7,750 nt of DNA, from positions 1 through 7,750 of the forward strand of contig CAMNHH010000102.1 in NCBI GenBank assembly GCA_946539175.1, in the 5' to 3' direction. This document shows, piece after piece, positions 1 through 6,308 of the stretch. Origin of the DNA: an uncultured Clostridia bacterium. GTDB taxonomy: Bacteria > Bacillota > Clostridia > Oscillospirales > Oscillospiraceae. The first letter of the stretch is position 1, and each line of letters opens with the position of its first letter. The translations under genes and the position numbers were made by a program. The notes beneath the pieces were generated by a model. That model saw only the letters and a list, made by a program, of their open reading frames with translations. It searched no databases and had not been told where the DNA came from.

Positions 1-373
1 GTGCAGCGAGGTGAATCTGACGGACACGGGCCTGGTGCTGCTGCTGGCTCTGCCGGGAGACCTGGAAAACGGCCGGCTGGACAGCAGCCGGGTGAGGGGC
101 TTTCTCCTGCCCGCCGGGGTGCCGGTGGAGCTCCATCCCCTGGTGCTGCACTTTGCCCCCTGCCGGATCCGGGCAGAGGGCTTCCGCTGCCTGGTGCTGC
201 TGGAGCGGGGCACCAACGCCCCCCTGGCGGGCGGCGTCCGGCCCGACGCGGCGGGAGAAGAGGCCCTGCTGTGGATGCGGAACAAGTGGATGCTCTGCCA
301 CCCGGACTCCCCCCAGGCCGCCAAGGGAGCCTACGTGGGCATCACCGGGGAGAATCTGCGGCTGCAAATTTGA
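1..373 (+). CDS. C-terminal part of a small protein resembling the DUF4867 family (5' end outside window)
   Basis: The frame is open from position 2 and ends at TGA 371-373, giving 123 visible residues; the true start lies upstream. The coding frame is supported by ordinary amino-acid composition and by ending 15 nt before a strong terminator hairpin. Visible motifs, numbered from the first whole codon, include an LVLLLALPGDLE strand near residue 11, a GTNAPL turn near 71, a KWMLCHPD segment near 95 and a KGAYVGITGEN segment near the C terminus. From memory this pattern (APC..R..GF.C.V.L..GTN.PL, then NKW...HP, then KGAY.GI.GEN) matches DUF4867, a cupin-like family of unknown function in Firmicutes; I could not run a profile search. 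No catalytic residues can be assigned. It converges on the minus-strand fucO operon. The GTG at 11-13 could be read as a start, but the open frame continues upstream of it and no convincing ribosome binding site fits in the ten bases available. Confidence 0.6.
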   Translation, partial: CSEVNLTDTGLVLLLALPGDLENGRLDSSRVRGFLLPAGVPVELHPLVLHFAPCRIRAEGFRCLVLLERGTNAPLAGGVRPDAAGEEALLWMRNKWMLCHPDSPQAAKGAYVGITGENLRLQI

Positions 374-388
374 CGAGTCCCTGCAAAA

Positions 389-416
389 CGCCCCATCTGC
401 CGCGGCAGATGGGGCG
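389..416. terminator. Bidirectional rho-independent terminator between convergent genes
   Basis: This is a perfect 28-bp palindrome (arms CGCCCCATCTGCCG and CGGCAGATGGGGCG). It begins 15 nt after the plus-strand stop at 371-373 and ends 14 nt from the minus-strand stop at 431-433. Read on the minus strand the stem is followed directly by TTTT, the classical intrinsic-terminator layout, so it is most convincing for the Fe-S flavoprotein transcript. On the plus strand the downstream sequence is only weakly T-rich (CTTGGCATATT), so termination there should be less efficient. Confidence 0.85.
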
Positions 417-430
417 CTTGGCATATTCGT

Positions 431-1057
431 TTACTTGCCGTCGGGGAAGCTGGTGAAGCAGCCCCGCTCCACCTCGGGCAGTCCGTATTTCTCCCTGGCG
501 TCCGCGATGGCCCGGATCAGGAAGGCCATGTTCCGGCCCAGATTCCGCATGGTCTGCAGCCCCTCCAGGTCCTTCTTCACGTCCTCGGCCGTGAAGCCGT
601 GGACCTGGTTCCAGTAGGTGGAGGAGGCCACGGGCATACCGCTGATAGTGAAATACTTGTTCAGCACGTCAAAGCTGGCGGTGTTGCCGCCCCGGCGGCA
701 GGAGACCACCGCGGCGCCCACCTTCATGTGCTTGGGGAAGGAGCTGCTGTAGAACAACCGGTCCAGGAAGGAGAGCAGGCTGCCGTTGGGGGAGCCGTAA
801 TACACCGGGCTACCCACCACCAGACCGTCCGCCTCCTGGAACTTGGAGGCCGTTTCGTTCACCAGATCCTCAAAGACGCAGCGGCCCAGCTGGCCGCAGC
901 GGCCGCAGGCAATACAGCCCCGGACGCTCTTGCTGCCCACCTGGATCAGCTCGGTCTCGATTCCCTCCCGGCGGAGCGTCTGCTCCAGCTCCTCCAGGGC
1001 CGCGGCGGTACAGCCGTGGACGTGGGGGCTGCCGTTGAGTAGTAATACCTTTGCCAT
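431..1057 (-). CDS. Iron-sulfur flavoprotein, NADPH-dependent FMN reductase/flavodoxin-fold family
   Basis: This 208-residue protein starts at ATG 1055-1057. A good Shine-Dalgarno, AAGGAG (1065-1070, minus strand), lies 7 nt upstream. The N terminus MAKVLLLNGSPHVHG has the flavodoxin-fold phosphate-binding loop (NGSP at residues 8-11). Cysteines 48, 51, 54 and 60 form a compact CX2CX2CX5C motif, which in the archaeal and clostridial Isf family binds a [4Fe-4S] cluster next to FMN. Residues 82-92 (GSPVYYGSPNG) match the second flavin-contacting loop of this family. It is therefore expected to be a soluble cytoplasmic electron carrier or reductase taking electrons from ferredoxin or NAD(P)H; the real partner is unknown. 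It is the second gene of the fucO operon, 40 nt downstream with no terminator between, and the palindrome at 389-416 follows it. The family assignment is strong, but the substrate cannot be predicted. Confidence 0.88.
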   Translation of the reverse strand: MAKVLLLNGSPHVHGCTAAALEELEQTLRREGIETELIQVGSKSVRGCIACGRCGQLGRCVFEDLVNETASKFQEADGLVVGSPVYYGSPNGSLLSFLDRLFYSSSFPKHMKVGAAVVSCRRGGNTASFDVLNKYFTISGMPVASSTYWNQVHGFTAEDVKKDLEGLQTMRNLGRNMAFLIRAIADAREKYGLPEVERGCFTSFPDGK

Positions 1058-1097
1058 AGGACTGCTCCTTTCAGGTTTTCAGGCTTTCGCCCCAGAA

Positions 1098-2246
1098 TCA
1101 AAGCTGGCTCTTGTAGAGCTCCACGATCTCCTCCACGCTGGTGTCTCTGGGGTTGCCGGGGCAGCAGGCGTCGGCAAAGGCGGACTCGGAGAGGAACTGA
1201 ATGTCCTCGGGCTTCAGGATGCCCTTCAGGTTGGCGGGGATGCCCACGTCGGCGGAGAGCTGGCGGACGGCGGCGATGGTGGCGTCGGCGGCTTCCTCGT
1301 CGCTCATGCGGTCAATGCCGGGGACCTCCATGGCCTTGCCGATGGCCCGGTAGCGCTTGCCGGCCACGGGCTTGTTGTAGTCCAGGCCCACAGGCAGCAG
1401 GATGGCGCAGGCCACGCCGTGGGGGGTGTCGTAGAGGGCGGACAGGCCGTGGGCCATGGAGTGGACGATGCCCAGACCCACGTTGGAGAAGCCCATACCG
1501 GCGATATACTGGCCCAGCGCCATGCCCTCCCGGCCCTCGGGGGTGTTCTGCACGGCGCCCCGCAGGTTGGCGGCGATCAGACGAATGGCCTCCAGGTGGA
1601 ACATATCAGAGATGGAGCAGTGGCCCTTGGTGATATAGCCCTCAATGGCGTGGGTCAGGGCGTCCATGCCGGTGGCGGCGGTGAGGCCCTTGGGCATGGA
1701 GGCCATCATGTCGGGATCCACCACGGCGATCTCGGGGATGTCGTTGGTGTCCACGCAGACGAACTTGCGCTTCTTCTCCACGTCGGTGATGACGTAGTTG
1801 ATGGTGACCTCCGCGGCGGTGCCGGCGGTGGTGGGCACGGCGATGGTGAACACGGCGTGCTTCTTGGTGGGGGCCATGCCCTCCAGGGAGCGGACGTCGG
1901 CGAACTCGGGGTTCTCGATGATGATGCCGATGGCCTTGGCGGTGTCCATGGAGGAGCCGCCGCCGATGGCGATGATGCAGTCGGCCTGGGCCGCATGGAA
2001 GGCCTTGACGCCGTTCTGCACGTTCTCGATGGTGGGATTGGGCTTGATGTCGGAATAGACGCTGTAGGCGAAGCCGGCGGCGTCCAGCAAATCGGTGACC
2101 TTCTTGGTGACGCCGAACTTCAGCAGGTCCGCGTCAGAGGTGACGAAGGCCTTGCGATAGCCCCGCTTGCTCAGCTCGGGAACAATGTTTTCAATGGCGC
2201 CGCGGCCATGGTAGGAGATGGTGTTCAGTACGATGCGATCTGCCAT
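1098..2246 (-). CDS. fucO: Lactaldehyde reductase (1,2-propanediol oxidoreductase), iron-containing alcohol dehydrogenase
   Basis: This 382-residue protein is nearly the same length as E. coli FucO (382-383) and is recognisably similar along its whole length. Landmarks include the near-identical stretch EFADVRSLEG (114-123), then PTTAGTAAEVTINYVITD (138-155), ALTHAIEGYIT (196-206) and MGFSNVGLG (251-259). The NAD-binding glycine motif GGGS is at 95-98. The expected Fe2+ ligands are D195, H199, H262 and H276, each one position before the FucO numbering D196/H200/H263/H277. The enzyme interconverts L-lactaldehyde and (S)-1,2-propanediol with NAD(H), the step that removes fermentative NADH during anaerobic fucose or rhamnose breakdown. 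The ATG at 2244-2246 is preceded by GGAGG (2256-2260) at 9-nt spacing. It is first in a two-gene operon with the Fe-S flavoprotein. No fucose or rhamnose genes are visible in the window, so the physiological substrate could be another short alcohol or aldehyde. Confidence 0.88.
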   Translation of the reverse strand: MADRIVLNTISYHGRGAIENIVPELSKRGYRKAFVTSDADLLKFGVTKKVTDLLDAAGFAYSVYSDIKPNPTIENVQNGVKAFHAAQADCIIAIGGGSSMDTAKAIGIIIENPEFADVRSLEGMAPTKKHAVFTIAVPTTAGTAAEVTINYVITDVEKKRKFVCVDTNDIPEIAVVDPDMMASMPKGLTAATGMDALTHAIEGYITKGHCSISDMFHLEAIRLIAANLRGAVQNTPEGREGMALGQYIAGMGFSNVGLGIVHSMAHGLSALYDTPHGVACAILLPVGLDYNKPVAGKRYRAIGKAMEVPGIDRMSDEEAADATIAAVRQLSADVGIPANLKGILKPEDIQFLSESAFADACCPGNPRDTSVEEIVELYKSQL

Positions 2247-2280
2247 AATCAGATTCCTCCGTTTGAAATTTGGTATCCTT

Positions 2281-2309
2281 ATTTTAGCACAGTTTTTTCC
2301 GTTTGTCTG
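2281..2309 (-). promoter_or_regulatory. Predicted sigma-A promoter of the fucO operon
   Basis: On the minus strand a -35 CAGACA (2304-2309, matching GACA of the consensus) and a -10 TAAAAT (2281-2286) are separated by exactly 17 nt. TGC directly precedes the -10, giving an extended -10 (TGnTAAAAT). It lies about 35 nt upstream of the fucO start codon, leaving a short leader that contains the GGAGG ribosome binding site. It is the only good promoter between the nifJ terminator and fucO. Confidence 0.6.
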
Positions 2310-2315
2310 TGAACT

Positions 2316-2331
2316 TACTGTTAATACTGTT
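2316..2331 (-). repeat. 7-bp direct repeat upstream of the fucO -35 (candidate operator)
   Basis: On the minus strand the heptamer AACAGTA occurs twice with a TT spacer (2325-2331 and 2316-2322, period 9 bp). It sits 6 nt upstream of the -35 hexamer, where activators typically bind. No transcription factor family can be assigned from the sequence. Two 7-bp copies could also arise by chance in an AT-rich stretch. Confidence 0.4.
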
Positions 2332-2339
2332 TCCTGATC

Positions 2340-2497
2340 AAACGCCCAGTACCCGTTTCATCAGGCGCGATGAACCTGCGGTTTGCAAATCCGTTCGGAT
2401 TTGCGAAAACAGAGCTGCAACGGCAGATTTCCCCGGGCTTTGCCCAGGGCGTCCTCCGCAAAAATGCGGAGGACGGATGAAACTGTTCCTGACGTTT
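2340..2497. repeat. Hairpin cluster bounded by imperfect inverted repeats (possible MITE-like element or structured RNA)
   Basis: This is the gene-free block between the fucO promoter and the nifJ terminator. Its ends form an imperfect inverted repeat of about 22 bp: 2340-2362 (AAACG...GTTTCATC) against 2476-2497 (GATGAAAC...CGTTT), with perfect outer 5-bp and inner 8-bp parts. Inside are successive small hairpins: 2381-2410 (core stem GCAAATCCG/CGGATTTGC), 2415-2426 (CTGC/GCAG), 2431-2449 (CCC-c-GGGC, TTT loop, GCCC-a-GGG) and 2451-2474 (perfect 10-bp stem GTCCTCCGCA/TGCGGAGGAC with AAAA loop). A further weak stem, 2355-2375, overlaps the left end. No convincing protein is encoded and no clear target-site duplication is seen. 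A miniature transposable element, an intergenic dispersed repeat or a small RNA are all possible. Confidence 0.45.
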
Positions 2498-2533
2498 TAA
2501 TAAAAAATTCGTATAAACGGCGCGCGGCGCAAA

Positions 2534-2561
2534 GGGAGCCCGGTCCTGCGACCGGGCTCCC
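2534..2561 (-). terminator. Rho-independent terminator of nifJ
   Basis: A perfect 12-bp stem (GGGAGCCCGGTC/GACCGGGCTCCC) with a 4-nt loop begins 13 nt downstream of the nifJ stop codon. Read on the minus strand it is preceded by AAAAC and followed by TTTGC, a short U-run; a longer T-rich stretch (TTTTTTATT) appears about 27 nt further on, at 2498-2507. It separates the nifJ transcript from the fucO promoter. Confidence 0.85.
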
Positions 2562-2574
2562 GTTTTGCATGGGA

Positions 2575-5500
2575 TCAGCCTTCCGCCAGCTTGCGGTACT
2601 TCTCGTAGCGCTCGGCGCTGAAGGCCTTGGCCTTCTCCAGCAGCACGTCCGCCTCCGCCGGGAAGGTCCGGCGCAGGGAGGCGTAGCGCACCTCGCCGTC
2701 CAGGAACTCGTCCAGCGGCACGGAGGGTGCCTTGCTGTCCAGCACGAAGGGGTTCTTGCCCGCGGCCCGCAGCTCGGGGCTGTAGCGGTACAGGAACCAG
2801 TAGCCGCTGTTCACCGCCAGCTTGGCCTCCTCGGTGGACCAGCCCATGCCCTTGACGATGCCGTGGTTGATGCAGGGGGCATAGGCGATGATCAGGGAGG
2901 GTCCCTTGTGGGCCACGGCCTCCTTGATGGCTTTGATGGCCTGGTTGGGGTTGGCGCCCAGGGCGATGGAGGCCACGTACACGTCGCCGTACTCGGCGGC
3001 CAGCAGACCCAGGTCCTTCTTGACGGTCTTCTTGCCGGAGGCGGCGAACTGGGCCACCGCGCCGATCGGCGTGGCCTTGGAGGCCTGGCCGCCGGTGTTG
3101 GAATAGACCTCGGTGTCCACCACCATGATGTTCACGTCAATGCCGGAGGCCAGCACGTGGTCCAGGCCGCCGTAGCCGATGTCATAGGCCCAGCCGTCGC
3201 CGCCGTACATCCACATGCTCTTGCGGACGAAGTGCTCCCGGTTCTCCTTCATGTAATCCAGATTCTCGCCGGTGTCCGCGGTCCTGTCCAGGGCCTCCAG
3301 CACGGCGTCGGCCAGGGCTCTGGCCTTCTCGTCGTCCTCGTAGCCGGCAATCCAGGCCTCCAGGGCGGCCTTCAGACGCTCGTCCTTTGCCTCGGCCAGA
3401 TAGGCCTCCGCCTTGGCCCGCAGGGCCAGGCGCTGGGCCTGGACGGAGAGCACCATGCCCAGGCTGTACTCGGCGTTGTTCTCAAACAGGGAGTTGGAGA
3501 TGGCGGGTCCGTGGCCCCGGCTGTTGGTGGTGTAGGGATAGCTGGGGATGGAGAAGCCCCAGGCCTGGGTGCAGCCGGTGGCGTTGGCCACGATCATCCG
3601 GTCGCCGTAGAGCTGGGTCAGCAGCTTCATGTAGGCGGTCTCGCCGCAGCCGGCGCAGGCGCCGGAGAACTCCAGCAGGGGCTGCTCGTACTGGCTGCCC
3701 TTGGTGGAGAACTTGTCCATGGGGTTCTTCTTCTCCTTGAGGCCCATGCTGAATTCCCAGTTGGCCGCCTGGGGCAGCTGGCTGGCGATGGGCTTCATGC
3801 TCAGCGCCTTGTCCTTGGCCAGGCAGGCGGTGACGCAGGTGCCGCAGCCGGTGCAGTCCAGGGGGTCCACCTGCAGGCGGTAGCGCAGGCCCTCGAAGCC
3901 CTTGCCCTTGGCCTCGTTGGTGACGTAGCCCTCCGGGGCCTTCGCCTGCTCCTCCGCGTCCAGCAGGAAGGGCCGGATGGCGGCGTGGGGGCAGTAGAAG
4001 GAGCACATGTTGCAGCCAATGCACTTGGAAGCGTCCCACTCGGGCACGAAGGCGGCAAAGCCCCGCTTCTCGTACTTGGAGGTGCCCAGAGGCACGGTGC
4101 CGTCGGCCATGCCCTTCCAGGCGCTGACGGGCAGCTTGTCGCCCCGCTGGTCGTTGACCATGCGCATGATGGTCTTGATGTAGGCGGGCTGGTCCTCATT
4201 GACCGGCTTCGCCTCGTCGGGCAGCCGGGCCCATTCGGGATCCACGGGGATTTCCACGATGCCGTCCAGACCACGGTCCACGGCGGTGTAGTTCATGTTC
4301 AGGACCTTCTCGCCCTTGCGGCCGTAGGTCTTGGTGATGGCGTCCTTCATGTAGCGCACCGCGTCGTCGATGGGCAGGACCCCGGAGAGCTTGAAGAAGG
4401 CGGACTGCAGCACCGTGTTGGTGCGGTTGCCCAGACCGATCTCCGCGGCGATGTCGGTGGCGTCGATGGTATAGAATTTGATGTTCCGCTGGGCCAGCAC
4501 CCGCTTGAGCTTGTTGGGCAGGTTGGCGATCAGCTCCTCACCCTTCCAGACGGTGTTCAGCAGGAAGGTACCGTTGGGCTTGATCTCCTCCACGATGTCG
4601 TACTTCTTGACGTAGCTCTCGTTGTGGCAGGCCACAAAGTCCGCCATGGTGACGTAGTAGGTGGACAGGATCGGATTATGGCCGAAGCGAAGGTGGCTCT
4701 TGGTGACGCCGCCGGACTTCTTGGTGTCGTACTCAAAGTAGGCCTGCACGTACTGGTCGGTGTTGTCACCGATGATCTTGATGGAGTTCTTGTTGGCGCC
4801 CACGGTGCCGTCGGAGCCCAGGCCCCAGAACTTGCAGGAGATGGTTTTCTCGTCGGCGGTGACGATATTCTCCCCCACCTCCAGGGAGCGGTGGGTCAGA
4901 TCGTCGTCGATGCCCACGGTAAAGTGGTCCTTCCGGGCTCCCTCCATGTTGTCGAACACCGCCTTCATCATGGCGGGGGTGGTGTCCTTGGAGGACAGGC
5001 CGTAGCGGCCGCCCAGCAGGACGGGACGCTTTTCCCGGTTGTAGAGCACGCCGGCCACGTCCTCATACAGAGGCTCGCCGTTGGCGCCGGCCTCCTTGGT
5101 GCGGTCCAGCACGGTCAGCACCTTGCAGCTGGCGGGAATGGCCCGCAGCAGATGCTCGGCGGAGAAGGGCCGGTACAGATGCACCTGCACGAAGCCCACC
5201 TTGCGGCCCCGGGCGTTCAGCCAGGCCACCACTTCCTTCAGGCAGTCGGAGACGGAGCCCATGGCCACGATGACGTACTCCGCGTCGGGGGCGCCGAAGT
5301 AGTTGAACAGCTGATAGTTCCGGCCCGTCAGCTTGTTCATCTGGCGCATATAGTCCTCCACGATGGCCGGGGTCGCGTCGTAGTAGGGATTCACGGCCTC
5401 GCGGCACTGGAAGGCGGTATCGGGGTTCTGGACGGTGGAGCGCATGACGGGGCGCTCGGAGTTCAGGCTGCGCTTGCGGAAGCGCTTCAGAGCCTCCATA

Positions 5501-6105
5501 TCCACCATCTTGGCCAGATCGTCAAAGTCCAGCACGTCGATCTTCTGCAGCTCGTGGGAGGTGCGGAAGCCGTCGAAGAAGTGCATAAAGGGAACGCTGG
5601 ACTTGATGGCGGACAGATGGGCCACGGCGGCCAGATCCATGCACTCCTGCACGGAGGAGGAGGCGATCTGGGCAAAGCCGGTCTGGCGGCAGGCCATCAC
5701 GTCGGACTGGTCACCGAAGATGGAGAAGAAGCTGGTGCCCACGGTACGGGCCGCCACGTGGATCACGCCGGGCAGCAGCTGGCCCGCGATGCGGTACAGG
5801 GGCGGAACCATCAGCATCAGGCCCTGGGAGGCGGTGTAGCTGGTGGACAGGGCGCCGCATTCCAGAGAGCCGTGCATGGCGCCGCAGGCGCCGGCCTCGC
5901 TCTGCATCTCCACCAGCTTGACCGGGTGGCCGAACATATTCTTCATGCCGTTGGCGGCCCAGACGTCCACGTGCTCCGCCATAGGGCTGGAGGGGGTGAT
6001 GGGGTAGATGGTAGCGACCTCGGTAAAGGCATAGCTTGCGTAGGCGGCAGCTTCGTTGCCGTCCATGGTTTTCTTTTTCATAAGATCCCCGTTCATTCCT
6101 TTCAT
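2575..6105 (-). CDS. nifJ: Pyruvate:ferredoxin (flavodoxin) oxidoreductase, single-chain homodimer type
   Basis: This 1176-residue single-chain PFOR carries out pyruvate + CoA + oxidised ferredoxin to acetyl-CoA + CO2 + reduced ferredoxin in the cytoplasm. All domains are present. The N-terminal pyruvate/TPP domain (about 10-260) has YPITPSS with T37, E70 in EMQSEAGA, and R120, each six positions after D. africanus PFOR T31, E64 and R114. The CoA-side domain follows (about 265-400), then the gamma-like domain (about 420-610) and the EKR segment (679-681). Two [4Fe-4S] clusters are bound by C695/698/701/705 and C751/754/757/761. The proximal cluster ligands C817, C820, C845 and C1078 and the TPP motif from GDG (969-971) to N1003 are intact. 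The long C-terminal extension of the Desulfovibrio enzyme is missing, as is common. The start at 6105 has AGGAG (6113-6117) at 7 nt; an alternative ATG at 6079-6081 (MKKKTMDGN) matches the usual family N terminus but has a poorer site. It has its own promoter and terminator. Confidence 0.97.
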   Translation of the reverse strand: MKGMNGDLMKKKTMDGNEAAAYASYAFTEVATIYPITPSSPMAEHVDVWAANGMKNMFGHPVKLVEMQSEAGACGAMHGSLECGALSTSYTASQGLMLMVPPLYRIAGQLLPGVIHVAARTVGTSFFSIFGDQSDVMACRQTGFAQIASSSVQECMDLAAVAHLSAIKSSVPFMHFFDGFRTSHELQKIDVLDFDDLAKMVDMEALKRFRKRSLNSERPVMRSTVQNPDTAFQCREAVNPYYDATPAIVEDYMRQMNKLTGRNYQLFNYFGAPDAEYVIVAMGSVSDCLKEVVAWLNARGRKVGFVQVHLYRPFSAEHLLRAIPASCKVLTVLDRTKEAGANGEPLYEDVAGVLYNREKRPVLLGGRYGLSSKDTTPAMMKAVFDNMEGARKDHFTVGIDDDLTHRSLEVGENIVTADEKTISCKFWGLGSDGTVGANKNSIKIIGDNTDQYVQAYFEYDTKKSGGVTKSHLRFGHNPILSTYYVTMADFVACHNESYVKKYDIVEEIKPNGTFLLNTVWKGEELIANLPNKLKRVLAQRNIKFYTIDATDIAAEIGLGNRTNTVLQSAFFKLSGVLPIDDAVRYMKDAITKTYGRKGEKVLNMNYTAVDRGLDGIVEIPVDPEWARLPDEAKPVNEDQPAYIKTIMRMVNDQRGDKLPVSAWKGMADGTVPLGTSKYEKRGFAAFVPEWDASKCIGCNMCSFYCPHAAIRPFLLDAEEQAKAPEGYVTNEAKGKGFEGLRYRLQVDPLDCTGCGTCVTACLAKDKALSMKPIASQLPQAANWEFSMGLKEKKNPMDKFSTKGSQYEQPLLEFSGACAGCGETAYMKLLTQLYGDRMIVANATGCTQAWGFSIPSYPYTTNSRGHGPAISNSLFENNAEYSLGMVLSVQAQRLALRAKAEAYLAEAKDERLKAALEAWIAGYEDDEKARALADAVLEALDRTADTGENLDYMKENREHFVRKSMWMYGGDGWAYDIGYGGLDHVLASGIDVNIMVVDTEVYSNTGGQASKATPIGAVAQFAASGKKTVKKDLGLLAAEYGDVYVASIALGANPNQAIKAIKEAVAHKGPSLIIAYAPCINHGIVKGMGWSTEEAKLAVNSGYWFLYRYSPELRAAGKNPFVLDSKAPSVPLDEFLDGEVRYASLRRTFPAEADVLLEKAKAFSAERYEKYRKLAEG

Positions 6106-6236
6106 AAATAGACTCCTGCGGAAGGGGACAAACGTTCTGGCGTCCGACAGGAGCGCCGGAATGTGCCGTTCCGGCTGTCCTGCCCCCTGTTTTTGAGCAA
6201 AATGCCCGTGGTCAGCGGAGGCGCCTTTGTCCTCTT
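6106..6236 (-). promoter_or_regulatory. Structured 5' leader of nifJ with competing hairpins and an anti-Shine-Dalgarno sequence
   Basis: The predicted nifJ mRNA leader is about 130 nt. Its centre (6148-6182) forms a symmetric hairpin in RNA sense: CAGGA, a 2x2 internal loop, GCCGGAA, a 7-nt loop, then TTCCGGC and TCCTG. The 3' arm of this hairpin contains CTCCTG (6148-6153), which is perfectly complementary to the ribosome binding site CAGGAG (6113-6118), extendable to 8 bp with two G-U pairs. A second, overlapping hairpin (6139-6157: GGCG-c-TCC, TGTC loop, GGA-CGCC) cannot coexist with the first. I recognise no known riboswitch or T-box consensus in it. The pairing is seen in the sequence; regulatory function is inference. 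Confidence 0.45.
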
Positions 6237-6242
6237 TTGGTT

Positions 6243-6271
6243 ATTATACACCATTTCCGCCGCAAAGTCAA
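6243..6271 (-). promoter_or_regulatory. Near-consensus sigma-A promoter of nifJ
   Basis: On the minus strand TTGACT (6266-6271) and TATAAT (6243-6248) are separated by exactly 17 nt, only one mismatch from the full consensus. Transcription would begin near 6236. This suggests strong, basically constitutive expression of PFOR, consistent with a central fermentation enzyme. It lies in the gap between the lysozyme-like gene and nifJ, so nifJ does not depend on read-through from the upstream gene. Confidence 0.8.
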
Positions 6272-6308
6272 TTTCTTAATCTGCCGGGGCTCCTTTCCGG
6301 AAACGCCG

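Noticed and set aside
843..2312. A 489-codon plus-strand open frame opposite fucO
   Set aside because: Same antisense codon-bias effect; the product is Gly/Val/His/Ala/Asp-rich and has no family resemblance, and fucO on the minus strand explains the region.
2296..2331. A possible Rex redox-repressor operator near the fucO promoter (TGTGAA ... TGTTAA)
   Set aside because: The two half-site-like words are in direct, not inverted, orientation and do not fit the TTGTGAA/TTGTTAA-N4-inverse pattern known for Rex.
2303..2570. Small open frames on both strands in the fucO-nifJ gap (about 65-69 codons)
   Set aside because: They run through the hairpin cluster and the nifJ terminator, lack convincing ribosome binding sites, and show no recognisable protein features.
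2383..6111. A 1242-codon open frame on the plus strand, longer than nifJ itself and opposite it
   Set aside because: It is a shadow of nifJ: strong G/C preference at third codon positions removes stops on the opposite strand. Its product is a low-complexity Gly/Val/His/Leu/Ala mixture with no recognisable motif, while the minus-strand frame encodes a complete PFOR.
6106..6240. T-box or TPP riboswitch in the nifJ leader
   Set aside because: Neither the T-box AGGGUGGNACCGCG element nor the conserved TPP motifs (such as CUGAGA) could be found, although PFOR uses TPP.
6240..6308. A terminator after the lysozyme-like gene
   Set aside because: Only a short TTTCCGGAAA palindrome and weak CCGG pairing are present, with no U-run, so no terminator is called; read-through into nifJ is possible.
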